Notes: generated from the letters alone by a model not told the origin. DNA of 18,474 bases from Prosthecochloris ethylica (GCF_015234275.1 NZ_JADGII010000026.1); one strand, 5' to 3'. Shown: positions 1-9,500, numbered from the stretch's first letter. Numbers and translations are program-made.

Positions 1-58
<58 letters not shown>

Positions 59-109
59 AAGGTTGGGAAGATATGGAAAATTAATGAAACAGCTTCTGGA
101 TTCATCAAT

Positions 110-141
110 AAAAAAAGCCGGCGTCTCCGCCGGCTTTTTTC
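110..141 (-). terminator. Rho-independent terminator downstream of korB (probably bidirectional)
   Basis: A 7-bp GC stem, GCCGGCG at 117-123 and CGCCGGC at 128-134, has a TCTC loop. It is flanked by an A-run (110-116) and a T-run (135-140), so it can end transcription on either strand. It begins a few bases past the korB stop codon at 145, as expected for the end of the korA-korB transcript. Confidence 0.92.
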
Positions 142-144
142 GTT

Positions 145-1173
<1,029 letters not shown>

Positions 1174-1176
1174 GGT

Positions 1177-3060
1177 TTAAAGCTCCTTTACAATATCTGT
1201 GATTTTTTCTTCGATTTCCATCTCGTTGAACGGAAGTCCCTGGACCTTGCTGAAGCCTACAGGCTCGATCTGGAACTTGTCGCGGATCAGGTGGATAAGC
1301 TGGCCGCTGTTGTTTTCCGGGATGAGCACCTTCTTGTAGTTCGAAAGGATGTCGCCGAGATTTTTCGGCATCGGGTTCATGTAGCGCAGGTGAGCATGTG
1401 CAACACTGTAGCCTTTTTCGATGGCTTGGTTGACCGCAATTTTGATCGCTCCATAGGTCGATCCCCAGCCGAGGACGAGCAGGTCGCCTGTTTCCGGGCC
1501 GTTGTCGATCGTCTGGTCAGGAATGATGTCGGCAACGCGTTCGACCTTTTCGGCGCGCAGTTTTGTCATCAGCGCATGGTTTGCCGGATCGTGAGAGACG
1601 TGGCCTGTCTCATGCTGTTTTTCCAGTCCGCCGATACGGTGTTCCAGTCCGGGAGTGCCGGGCTTGGCCCATTCACGGACACAGCGTTCGTCCCTCTTGT
1701 AAGGGAGGTACGGCGGATCGTCCGCTTTGCGTTCTTGTGCGAATTTCGGGGTGATGGCGGCAAGGTCATCAGGTGCCGGGACGAGCATCGGTTCGGAGCT
1801 CAGTGCCAGGTAGCCGTCTGTCAGGCAGATAACCGGCGTCATGTATTCAACTGCAATTTTCGCGGCTTCATACGCGGCATAGAAGCAGTCGACCGGAGAG
1901 GTTGCGGCAATCACAGGGACCGGAGCGTCACCGTGACGACCGAACATGGCGATGAACAGGTCCGACTGTTCGGGTTTGGTCGGCAGGCCTGTTGACGGAC
2001 CGCCACGCTGTACGTTGACGACAACGAGAGGAACTTCGAGGATCATCGCAAGGCCGAGGCCTTCTGATTTCAGGGCCAGGCCCGGGCCCGAGGTGTTCGT
2101 TGCGGCAAGTGCACCGCCATAGGACGCACCGATACTGGTGAGCACACCGGCAATTTCATCCTCGGCCTGGAATGTCTTGACACCCCACTTTTTCAGACCG
2201 GACAGGGTCTGCAGGATTTCGGACGCAGGGGTGATGGGATAGGATCCGAGAAACAGCTGCAGCCCGGCTTTCTTCGCCGCGGCAGCGAGCCCGATCGCTG
2301 ATGCCTCGTTACCTGTTACACGGCGATAGACACCCGGTGTTTTCTGGGCCGGATCGACCGTGAATCGTCCGTTCTGTGAGAACATTTCGGTTTCATCACC
2401 GAAATTGTACCCGGCCTTGACGGCTTTGATGTTGGCTTCGGCGATATCGGCTTTCTTTTTGAACTTCGTCCTGAGTGTTTCGATCGTCGTGTCGATCGGG
2501 AGGCTGTAGAGCCAGTACAGCACGCCAAGTACGAACATGTTTTTACACCGGTCGATGTTCTTTGTACTCAGGCCGGTATCGGCAAGCGCTTTCCTGGTGA
2601 GCGTCACGACAGGAATTTCAAATACTGTATAGTCTTTCAGCGAACCGTCTTTCAGCGGGTTGTTCTCTTCGCCGTAACCCGAGAGTTTGAGGTTTTTCGC
2701 ATCGAAACCATCGGTATTGGCAATGATAATGCCTCCGTGGTGGAGATTTTTCAGGTTCGATTTCAGTGCGGCGGCGTTCATGGCGACCATCACGTCGAAC
2801 TTGGCCCCCGGGGTGTAGACAGCTTCGCTGCCGAACTGGAGCTGGAAGCCGGAAACGCCGGAGATCGTACCGGCGGGAGCGCGGATTTCCGAAGGAAAGT
2901 TCGGGAACGTATTCAGGTCAGAGCCGTAGACGGCGACCGTATTTGCGAACTGTGTGCCGGTCAGCTGCATGCCGTCTCCCGAGTCGCCGGCAAACTGAAC
3001 AGACACGTAGGTCTTCGATGTTACCATATTGTTTGTGTTTGAGATTGTTGTGTCACTCAT
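1177..3060 (-). CDS. korA: 2-oxoglutarate:ferredoxin oxidoreductase alpha subunit, gamma-alpha fusion (KorA)
   Basis: At 627 aa, this protein carries the CoA-associated gamma domain fused in front of the alpha domain. The gamma domain (about 18-200) begins with the glycine-rich GDSGDGMQLTG motif at 25-35. The alpha domain starts near residue 235 and contains YPITP (274-278), a motif linked to 2-oxoacid binding in this enzyme class, followed by AEDEIA and the GGPSTGLPTKPEQSDL stretch. The fusion plus a short KorB is the usual two-subunit KOR layout in green sulfur bacteria, where the enzyme runs in the carboxylating direction. The chosen ATG at 3060 has no clear Shine-Dalgarno sequence; an ATG at residue 12 is an alternative, also without one. 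It heads the operon with korB. Confidence 0.93.
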   Translation of the reverse strand: MSDTTISNTNNMVTSKTYVSVQFAGDSGDGMQLTGTQFANTVAVYGSDLNTFPNFPSEIRAPAGTISGVSGFQLQFGSEAVYTPGAKFDVMVAMNAAALKSNLKNLHHGGIIIANTDGFDAKNLKLSGYGEENNPLKDGSLKDYTVFEIPVVTLTRKALADTGLSTKNIDRCKNMFVLGVLYWLYSLPIDTTIETLRTKFKKKADIAEANIKAVKAGYNFGDETEMFSQNGRFTVDPAQKTPGVYRRVTGNEASAIGLAAAAKKAGLQLFLGSYPITPASEILQTLSGLKKWGVKTFQAEDEIAGVLTSIGASYGGALAATNTSGPGLALKSEGLGLAMILEVPLVVVNVQRGGPSTGLPTKPEQSDLFIAMFGRHGDAPVPVIAATSPVDCFYAAYEAAKIAVEYMTPVICLTDGYLALSSEPMLVPAPDDLAAITPKFAQERKADDPPYLPYKRDERCVREWAKPGTPGLEHRIGGLEKQHETGHVSHDPANHALMTKLRAEKVERVADIIPDQTIDNGPETGDLLVLGWGSTYGAIKIAVNQAIEKGYSVAHAHLRYMNPMPKNLGDILSNYKKVLIPENNSGQLIHLIRDKFQIEPVGFSKVQGLPFNEMEIEEKITDIVKEL

Positions 3061-3162
3061 TGTTCGTGTTGTTGCTATTCAAAAAACTAAAAGCCAAAAA
3101 ATCCCCCGGCCAATGAATGGAACTTCATTTGAAACGGCTTCTATTGACTCGAGGTAACGGTG

Positions 3163-3171
3163 TATAATACC
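3163..3171 (-). promoter_or_regulatory. Candidate extended -10 for the korAB operon
   Basis: Read on the minus strand, TGGTATTAT fits an extended -10 element (TGN then TATTAT). It lies about 100 bases upstream of the korA ATG and would leave a leader of roughly 95 bases. I see no good -35 at the right distance. The sequence is nearly self-complementary, so the same bases read TATAAT on the plus strand, and direction cannot be settled from sequence alone. Confidence 0.35.
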
Positions 3172-3174
3172 AAA

Positions 3175-3212
3175 GGCGGGACGCCCTGCAGCAGTCGCTG
3201 CAGGTTTTCCGC
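3175..3212. other. Nested hairpin between korA and the small Cys-rich gene
   Basis: An 8-bp perfect stem, CCTGCAGC (3185-3192) with GCTGCAGG (3197-3204), has a 4-base loop. It sits inside a weaker GCGG/CCGC pairing (3176-3179 with 3209-3212). A TTTT follows the inner stem on the plus strand; a GGCG/CGCC hairpin followed by TTT faces the other way. It may be a weak terminator for the minus-strand gene ending at 3256, or part of a short RNA. Confidence 0.4.
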
Positions 3213-3255
3213 AAAGCTAAAAATATACTCCTAAAAAAGAGTGGAAGCAAATATT

Positions 3256-3525
3256 TCAGCTGTCAGGGTCGCTGTTTTTCTCGACGATAATGTTGTTGGC
3301 TTCGCAGTATTCCTGCCAGAGTTTCTCGATTTTTCCGGGGCAGTTGTCATCGAGATCGCAGATGTCACAGCGCTGAAGTCCGTACATCTGGTCCATCCAG
3401 CAGCCGTTTGAGCTTTTTTTGACCTCGTTGACATAATTGGGATTTTCTCTCATTTTCTTTTCGGACAACTCCATAAGAAAGAGAATATCCTCTCTTTTTT
3501 TCGGGTCTTCCATTCCCCAGCTCAT
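3256..3525 (-). CDS. Small conserved-looking protein with five cysteines, function unknown
   Basis: An 89-aa soluble, charged protein I do not recognise. Five cysteines lie in the second half: Cys42, Cys53 and Cys56 (a CDIC pair), Cys62 and Cys74. The spacing could bind zinc or an Fe-S cluster, which is an inference. There is no signal peptide or membrane segment. It is very probably real: AAAGGAG lies 7 bases before the ATG, and a promoter-like sequence sits just upstream. It ends about 195 bases before the start of korA on the same strand, so read-through into korAB is possible, but a hairpin lies between. No function is assigned. Confidence 0.75.
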   Translation of the reverse strand: MSWGMEDPKKREDILFLMELSEKKMRENPNYVNEVKKSSNGCWMDQMYGLQRCDICDLDDNCPGKIEKLWQEYCEANNIIVEKNSDPDS

Positions 3526-3577
3526 AATGGTGCTCCTTTATCGGATGAAAACAGTTCGAAAAATCCGCATACAGGTA

Positions 3578-3604
3578 AATATACGCCTTTTTGAAAAAGA
3601 TCAA
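3578..3604 (-). promoter_or_regulatory. Sigma-70-like promoter for the small Cys-rich gene
   Basis: On the minus strand, TTGATC (3604-3599) is followed after 15 bases by TATATT (3583-3578); a 17-base reading gives TATTTA. The predicted start near 3571 leaves a leader of about 45 bases containing the AAAGGAG ribosome-binding site. The 15-base spacer is shorter than ideal. Confidence 0.45.
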
Positions 3605-3671
3605 TGTGCTTCGTCACCCGTGGCGTGTCGCGTACCGCTGTTGATGAGGGGGGCATTTCCGGGGACGGAAA

Positions 3672-3701
3672 TTGTTACAGATAACGAGAGGTTATTATAT
3701 T
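3672..3701 (+). promoter_or_regulatory. Sigma-70-like promoter for the HTH-PAS gene
   Basis: TTGTTA (3672-3677), an 18-base spacer, then TATATT (3696-3701). Transcription would begin near 3708 and leave a leader of about 80 bases before the HTH-PAS start codon. This is the best promoter match in the 256-base gap. Confidence 0.5.
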
Positions 3702-3703
3702 AG

Positions 3704-3720
3704 GTGCAATCAAACTGCAC
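3704..3720. promoter_or_regulatory. Inverted repeat at the predicted transcription start (operator candidate)
   Basis: GTGCA and TGCAC arms (3704-3708 and 3716-3720), separated by 7 bases, straddle the predicted transcription start of the HTH-PAS gene. That is a typical place for an operator bound by the regulator itself. Autoregulation is an inference from position only. Confidence 0.35.
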
Positions 3721-3787
3721 GAATTGTCCGGTCGCGCCGGGACAGAGAAATGCTGCAACATGGCGGCAGTAACATCGTTACGTGATC

Positions 3788-4453
3788 ATGACACAGGGAA
3801 TGGACATATACAAGGATTTCAATTTCAGGCTTCGAGAATACATTCTCAAAAAGCATGGTTCGGTCAGTGCGTTCTGTCGTGCGGCGGGAATCAAGTATCC
3901 TGCCCAGATGACCCCCTACCTCAAGGGAGAGAGTATTCCCGGAAAAAAAATGCTCGAAAAACTGGCAAACGATGGAGCCGACATCGACTGGATCATGCAT
4001 GGCAAACGTCATCGTACGCTTGCCGGCATGGGAACCAGGCTGATGACCTCTGGCTACAAGGTGGAGATGGAGCAGATCATGCGGCGGATGAGGCTGTTGT
4101 GTCAGCAGATGGATGAGGCTCTGTCCGCCAGCTTTGACGCATATGCGGTGTTGAGCGGTGACCTGGTACTCGAGGAGTTTACCAGTTCGTTCGAAAAGTT
4201 TCTCGGTTATGCGCCGGGAGCTCTGAAAGGCACCCTGTTTACCGCTCTGATACATCCTGATGAGCGAAAATCGGTTCGTGAACAGATGATTTCTGATAAT
4301 GGGAACGGCGCGGCAAGTGATCTTTCCTGCAGGATGCAAGCAGCCGACGGGTCATATGTTCCGGTCGACTGGTGTTTTTATTGTAACTGCGGAATGTCGA
4401 ACGACCGAAAAGAGTACGTCGTTCTCGCCTCAATGGCGGACGATGCTTCCTGA
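3788..4453 (+). CDS. HTH-PAS one-component transcriptional regulator
   Basis: About 221 aa. The first 70 residues resemble a lambda-repressor/Cro-type helix-turn-helix: a helix with LREYILKKHGSVSAFCRAAG, a recognition region around KYPAQMTPYLKG, and the ANDGADIDWIMHG ending often seen in phage-repressor-like regulators. A linking helix (about 85-115) leads to a C-terminal PAS domain (about 115-205), marked by the GYAPGALKGTLFTALIHPDER stretch and the closing VDWCFYCN...YVVLASM strands. A ligand- or redox-sensing DNA-binding protein is the natural reading; three cysteines cluster near WCFYCNCGM. The start is uncertain: GTG at 3782, ATG at 3788 and ATG at 3800 are in frame, and none has a clear Shine-Dalgarno sequence. 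It is followed on the same strand, after about 200 bases, by a hybrid kinase. Confidence 0.75.
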   Translation: MTQGMDIYKDFNFRLREYILKKHGSVSAFCRAAGIKYPAQMTPYLKGESIPGKKMLEKLANDGADIDWIMHGKRHRTLAGMGTRLMTSGYKVEMEQIMRRMRLLCQQMDEALSASFDAYAVLSGDLVLEEFTSSFEKFLGYAPGALKGTLFTALIHPDERKSVREQMISDNGNGAASDLSCRMQAADGSYVPVDWCFYCNCGMSNDRKEYVVLASMADDAS

Positions 4454-4605
4454 TACGGAGAGATCGTTCCGTGTACAGGGTATTCCTGACAGTGATCCGT
4501 TGAGCTATAGGTGCTGTCTATCATATTTTTCCTGACGCTTTCCTTTCTCCTGATTTTTCTCTTCCTTGCCCCGCAGCACTCATATTCCCCCATTGCTGAA
4601 CCGGT

Positions 4606-4635
4606 TTTCGGCATCTGCCGAAAGTGGATTTTTAA
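4606..4635 (+). terminator. Weak terminator-like hairpin between HTH-PAS gene and hybrid kinase
   Basis: A 7-bp stem, TTTCGGC (4606-4612) with GCCGAAA (4617-4623) and an ATCT loop, is followed a few bases later by TTTTT within GGATTTTTAAC. It falls inside the possible N-terminal extension of the kinase. If it is real, it favours the downstream kinase start at 4658. Confidence 0.35.
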
Positions 4636-4657
4636 CACATTGGAGACAGGTTTGATT

Positions 4658-5920
4658 ATGGGGAACAGAGACAAGGCTCCCGGGCAGGCACAGGGGGATC
4701 TCCAGGGAGAGCCCTCCCGGTTGTCACGGCTGAAAAACGAATTTCTTGCCAACATCAGTCATGAAATCCGTACACCGCTGAACGGTATTATCGGCATGAC
4801 CGACCTGCTGCTCGACACCTCACTCGATTCGCGGCAGCACCGTTACGCTCAGACAATCAAAAAAAGTACGTCATCCCTTCTGCAGCTGGTTGATGATCTC
4901 CTGATGATTGCCCGCCCTGAAAGCCGAGCGTCTGGGACGGGTGAGAAGCGTTTTCACCTTCGCGATTGTTTGGAGCCTCTCTGCAGAACATCGCTCAGGG
5001 ATGCTGAAGCCAAAGGGCTGGATTTTGACTGTTTCGTTGATCCGGGTGTGCCGTTGGAGTTGTTCGGGGACGCCGGGCACCTCAGGCAGGTGTTGACGAG
5101 ACTTCTGGACAATGCCCTGAAATTTACCGAAGAGGGACGGGTATCGGTCACCGTTGTTCCCGAACGGACGGATGCTGTGGGCGTCATGTTGCGTTTTGCG
5201 GTTACCGATACCGGCCCGGGGATCGATCCTGACCGTCGGCAGGAGCTTTTCGGCAGCTTTACCCAGGAAGACGGCTCGCTGACGAGAACGCATGGCGGGG
5301 CGGGCCTCGGTCTTGCCGTGGTCAGTAAACTCGTTACCAGCATGGGCGGGAAGGCCGGTGTCGATCCAAACCCCTCAGGAGGCAGTATCTTCTGGTTTAC
5401 TGCGGTGTTCGGATATGCCGACACTTGCAGGAACTGTTTCAGCACGGTTTGCGATCCGGTTCAGGAGACGCAGCATGGGGAAGGAAGGCGAGAGTCCTGT
5501 CCGGAGGTGGATCGGCCGCAGCCGTTGCACAGAGACGCGTCGCATGTTCCGCGCATCCTTCTGGTTGAAGATAACCCGGTCAATCAGCAGGTTGCCCTGA
5601 TTATGCTCAAAAAGCTGGGTATCGAGGCAGACACTGCAATGAATGGCCGGGAGGCACTCGATATGCTGAACCGGACCGGTTACGACCTGATTTTCATGGA
5701 TATCCAGATGCCTGAAATGGATGGTCTCGAAGCCACAAAATGTATCCGCGGGAGAACCGATGCTGCCAGGGTTCCGGTCATTGCCCTGACGGCTCACAGT
5801 ACGGAACACGACAGGCAGTTGTGCCTGGAAGCGGGGATGGACGAGGTCCTGACCAAGCCGTTGTATCCGGGGGTGCTGCAGCGAACCCTTCACCGCTGGA
5901 TTCCCTGGTATCACAATTGA
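4658..5920 (+). CDS. Hybrid histidine kinase without a recognisable sensor domain (HisKA-HATPase-REC)
   Basis: 420 aa from the ATG at 4658. Domains in order: a short polar leader; HisKA with the phospho-acceptor in NISHEIRTPLNG (His35); HATPase with an N-box (LLDNALKFTEE), G1 box (DTGPGI), F-box (ELFGSFTQED) and G2 box (GGAGLGLAVV); and a C-terminal receiver with VEDNPVNQQV, the phospho-acceptor Asp348 in FMDIQMPEMDG, and TKP near the end. This is BarA/ArcB-type architecture minus the input module. The frame stays open back to a GTG at 4511, which would add a hydrophobic segment (IIFFLTLSFLLIFLFLA). That stretch is encoded by a pyrimidine-rich tract, and a hairpin lies between, so I prefer 4658, where a GGAGACAGG sequence precedes the ATG. 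The neighbouring HTH-PAS protein could supply the sensing function, which is an inference. Confidence 0.87.
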   Translation: MGNRDKAPGQAQGDLQGEPSRLSRLKNEFLANISHEIRTPLNGIIGMTDLLLDTSLDSRQHRYAQTIKKSTSSLLQLVDDLLMIARPESRASGTGEKRFHLRDCLEPLCRTSLRDAEAKGLDFDCFVDPGVPLELFGDAGHLRQVLTRLLDNALKFTEEGRVSVTVVPERTDAVGVMLRFAVTDTGPGIDPDRRQELFGSFTQEDGSLTRTHGGAGLGLAVVSKLVTSMGGKAGVDPNPSGGSIFWFTAVFGYADTCRNCFSTVCDPVQETQHGEGRRESCPEVDRPQPLHRDASHVPRILLVEDNPVNQQVALIMLKKLGIEADTAMNGREALDMLNRTGYDLIFMDIQMPEMDGLEATKCIRGRTDAARVPVIALTAHSTEHDRQLCLEAGMDEVLTKPLYPGVLQRTLHRWIPWYHN

Positions 5921-6000
5921 CGTGAACGCAGTGATACAGGTGTCACGTATGACGCGTATATGGCGTGGCGCTCGTTTTTTCCGGCGAAGGGGGAAATTCG

Positions 6001-6186
6001 CTGTATCTGTTGGTTTTTCAATGACTTTTTTGCCTTTTTGATGAGAGATACAGTGTGTGCCGTCAGCTGAGATATGCTGTCAGGCCGTCAATTTTCTCAC
6101 GCCCGTGAGAAAACGTGGGTAGTTGGGGAGCTGCCCACCCGAACGCCGCCTTGCCGTCAACCGGTCAGGCGGCGTTCACGTTTTTC
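6001..6186 (+). ncRNA. Candidate structured RNA or terminator complex in convergent gap 5921-6209
   Basis: The 289-base gap holds no credible gene but is packed with inverted repeats. These are: CTGTATCT (6001-6008) with AGATACAG (6046-6053); CAGC/GCTG (6064-6067, 6076-6079); a perfect 10-bp palindrome, TTTTCTCACG (6092-6101) with CGTGAGAAAA (6104-6113); GTGGG/CCCAC (6115-6119, 6134-6138); and an 11-bp stem, GAACGCCGCCT (6141-6151) with AGGCGGCGTTC (6167-6177), soon followed by TTTTT (6181-6185). AAAACGTG (6110-6117) can also pair with CACGTTTT (6177-6184), which competes with the 6092-6113 palindrome. At minimum this is a plus-strand terminator for the hybrid kinase. A separate RNA is possible but no family was recognised. 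Confidence 0.4.
6141..6185 (+). terminator. Rho-independent-type terminator, plus strand
   Basis: The 11-bp GC-rich stem (6141-6151 with 6167-6177) has a 15-base loop region and is followed, after ACG, by TTTTT. On the minus strand there is no U-run, though the hairpin could still slow the convergent transcript ending at 6210. It lies about 220 bases after the hybrid kinase stop codon. Confidence 0.6.
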
Positions 6187-6209
6187 AGTCGACTGGCCGA
6201 GCGGTGATG

Positions 6210-6569
6210 TCAGAGGCTCTGCAGTGCGGCAAGCAGTTCCGTTCTGCCGAAGGGTTTTTTCAGGGTTGCATCTGCTCCAATCGCATGAGCGAGCTGCAGG
6301 TAGTTTGCCGGCCCGATTTTTCCTCCCCCTGAAATAGCGATGATTTTCATGTTCGGCCACTGAGCCCTGATCGTGCGTATGGTTTCGATTCCTTCCTGTT
6401 CAGGCATGATGATATCGGTGATGACGGTGGTGATATCAGGGTGCGCCTCGAGCAGTTCCGGTACCTTGTTGCCGTCATCAGCTGAAACGATCGTGTAGCC
6501 GTCCTGTGTCAGGATGCTGTTGAGGAATTTACGGATGGCGGGGTCATCGTCGACAATCAGAATTTTCAT
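6210..6569 (-). CDS. Single-domain response regulator (CheY-like)
   Basis: 119 aa consisting of one receiver domain with no output domain. The acidic pocket is VDDD (7-9), the phospho-acceptor is Asp52 in VITDIIMPEQEG, the conserved Ser80 lies in AISGGG, and Lys105 lies in KKPFG. Its ATG overlaps the stop codon of the upstream giant kinase (ATGA, 6566-6569), so the two are probably translationally coupled and act together. A stand-alone receiver beside a hybrid kinase may accept phosphate from it, act as a phosphate sink, or pass a signal by protein binding. A role in motility is not implied. Start choice is secure because of the overlap. Confidence 0.92.
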   Translation of the reverse strand: MKILIVDDDPAIRKFLNSILTQDGYTIVSADDGNKVPELLEAHPDITTVITDIIMPEQEGIETIRTIRAQWPNMKIIAISGGGKIGPANYLQLAHAIGADATLKKPFGRTELLAALQSL

Positions 6570-9500
6570 GCTCGATGGTGGTTTTGTTTGGCAAGGATTG
6601 ATGTAATGGTTTTCTGGAGTAGAGTGAAACTCACCGGCTTCTGCAGAACCTGTTCGATATTGTCCTGCCGGGCAGACTCCTTGAGCGCCTCGTCATCGCC
6701 ATGGCCGGTGATAAGAAGAACTGGCAGATCATGACGAACCTCGTGAATTTCGGATGCCAGGACGATACCGTTCATGTCCGGCATGGTCAGATCGGTAATC
6801 ACCAGGTCAAGCTCATCCGGATGCTGCCTGATGCAGGCAAGTGCCATCGCCGGGGACGTTGCCGGGGTGATGGTGTAGCCGGCTTTCTGCAGCATGGCTG
6901 ACAGCAGGTTTACGTTCGCTTCTTCATCATCGACGACGAGAAGCCGGCCCTGAGCCTGTTGTTCCAGGGTCACCGGAGAAACCCTTGCATTGTCCCGGCC
7001 TGCGGGTTGCCTGGAGCATGGGGGGAGGAAAATCGAAAATACCGATCCTTTTCCAGGGGTGCTTTCCACCGTGATGATCCCGTTATGCTGGCTGATGATG
7101 CCGTGAACCACCGAAAGGCCCAGGTCGGTTCCTTTATTGACCGGCTTGGTGGTGAAGAACGGCTCGAAGACCCGCTCGACAGTTTTGCTGTCCATGCCCT
7201 GTCCGGTATCGCTGACCTTCAGCGTGACATATGGTGTCTTATCGAGAGAGGGGTGCTGTTGGCGTATGCCGGGGGGAGGAACACTGGTATTCAGCGTGAT
7301 TTTCAGCGTTCCTTTGCCTCCGTCCATGGCCTGGTAGGCATTTGTGCAGAGATTGATGACCACCTGGTGCATCTGGGAGGCATCGGCCATCACCGGTTCG
7401 ATATCCGGGGCAATGTCGGTTTCGATAGCGATGGATGAGGGGATCGATGGTCTGAGCAGTTTCAGCGCCTCTCTGATCACCGTTGCAAGATTGAGCGTGC
7501 ATTGCGTTGACTCGTCCATCCGGCTGAAGGTCAGGATCTGTTCGACCAGGTGTCGGGCCCGTTCAGCCGCTTTTCTGATTTCACTGGCAAATTCCGATTC
7601 GGGGGAGTCAGGGGGGATATGCAGCTCGAGCATTTCGGCATATCCCATGATCGGCATCAGAATGTTATTGAAGTCATGAGCGACCCCTCCTGCAAGTGTT
7701 CCGATGGTTTCCATGCGCTGTGATTGGCGCAGCTGCTGTTCGAGTTCCTGTTTTTCCGTTTCGGCAACGATGCGTTCGGTAATATCGATAATCAGTCCGT
7801 CGCAGCCGCTGTACGTTCTGTCGCTTGTATAGAGCGGTGCTGTCCGGTCCTCGAACCACTTTTCCCTGCCCTGTTTCGTGACGATGCGGTAGGTGAGCAT
7901 CATCGGAGCGGGTTTCTTTTCCATGATGGCTGAAGCACGGCTGTACTCCTTCCTGTTTTCGGGATGAATCAGGCTGAGCCATCCGTCCTTCAGGAGACCG
8001 ATTTCTTCTGCACGATACCCTGTCATGCTCTCTACTTTCGGAGAGAGCAGAAAATCGATCTGTCCGTCGGCATCTTTTGTATACACAATACCCGGAATAT
8101 TGTGCAGCATGTTGCGGTATTTTTCGATGATGCGCTTTTTAAGTTCCGTTTCCCGCTGTGCCTGTTCGGTTTTCCTGTGCTGGGTAAGATCGAACAATGC
8201 GCCGCGGAATCCGGTGATGCGGTCGTCATGCATGATGGGCGTGGCATAGAGCACGGCCGGAAAGGTCTCGCGATTTTTTTTCATGGCCAGAAATTCCCGC
8301 GTTTCTCTCTGGCTGCCCTGCAGAAGTTGTCGCCTGGTCTTGTTCAGGGCTTCCCTGCGCTCGGGGAGTACCAGGTCGAAAGCACTGAGCCCTCTCTCGA
8401 GGTCGCTTTGTGTGTAGCCGAACAACTCGAGAGCGGTTTTGTTCGCATAGCTGATCGTTGTGTCAGTGTCGCATTCAAAGACCGGTTGCGGCAGCAGGTC
8501 CGTGAGCTCCCTGAAGCGCTGTTCGCTTTCCCTCAGCGCTTTTTCCGCTTTGTGGCGTTCCGTCATATCACGGCTGATGCCGAAGAGTACCGGCTGATGG
8601 TTCCATACCCCCCGGGTGATCCTGGTTTCCACCGGGATCAGCTCTCCTTTTTTCGTCTGCAGAGGAACCATGCAGCAGGCCCCGGTGCCCCCGAGCATCG
8701 CCTCGATATTGCGTTGTGCTGTTTCATGCTGCTCCGGCGGATGAACATCGAGCACATGTTTGCCATGGAGTTCGCCAGGGCGGTAGTGCAGGTTTCGATA
8801 CACTGTCTGGTTTGTTTCGATGATCCTGCCCCGGTCGTCAACGATAAAAAGGTAATCATCAATCGTATCGAACAGTGTTTCAAGATTCTGCTTGGTTTCG
8901 TTGACTTGTTCTTCGTGACGGGCCTGGAGAATGGCCGCCCCGATATGCGATATGATCGATTCCACCCCTTTGCGCGATGTTTCCGGAACATGGTTGAGGG
9001 AGTGGGAAGCGATGTTCAGGCAGGCAATGACTTCTCCCTTGTACTTGACAGGCAGGATTGCGAGTGCTTTCAGGCCTTCTTCACGGGCGATGCCTTCCTG
9101 TTGGAGGGCCGCGCCTGACGTCGAACGAGAGGTCATGGATGTATAGACAGGTGTTCCGCTGTTCACCAGTTCAAGACGAGGGTCGTCGGCTGTGTAGAAC
9201 TGTGACGCTCTGATGAAGGAGTCCGAAAGACCCTGGTGCACGGCTAGTTCCATGCTGTTGTCGAAGGGGTTCATCATGTAGATCCCTCCGCAGTCCATGT
9301 GGGATATGGCAATCGCGGTTTCAAGGCAGAGCTGCAGCGTTTGCTGGAGAGATGTGGATGCACTGAGTTTCAGGGCAAGGTCAAGCTCGGCCTCGAGCAG
9401 GTGCTCTGTCTGCTTCCGACAGAGCGCTCCGGCAATCACGCCTCCGGCAAGCTGCAGGACCGAGATGGTTTCCGGATGCCATGATCGGTGCTGCCTGACC

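Noticed and set aside
1291..1995. 234-codon open frame opposite korA
   Set aside because: It is the antisense shadow of the well-conserved KorA alpha domain, with no recognisable protein features.
3144..3168. Full sigma-70 promoter TTGACT...TATAAT on the plus strand
   Set aside because: The spacer is only 13 bases, too short for a normal -35/-10 pair; only the -10 was kept as a possibility.
3175..3220. Cyclic-di-GMP riboswitch suggested by a GGGACGC...CGCAAAGC resemblance
   Set aside because: The order of conserved segments and the tetraloop-receptor parts do not match the class, and no downstream gene on that strand would be controlled.
3710..4339. 209-codon minus-strand frame opposite the HTH-PAS gene
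   Set aside because: The plus strand encodes recognisable HTH and PAS domains; the minus frame has an irregular composition and no motif.
7964..9118. 384-codon open frame on the plus strand, opposite the giant kinase
   Set aside because: It is entirely antisense to PAS and GAF domains with clear motifs, has no domain of its own, and is explained by GC-rich codon bias.
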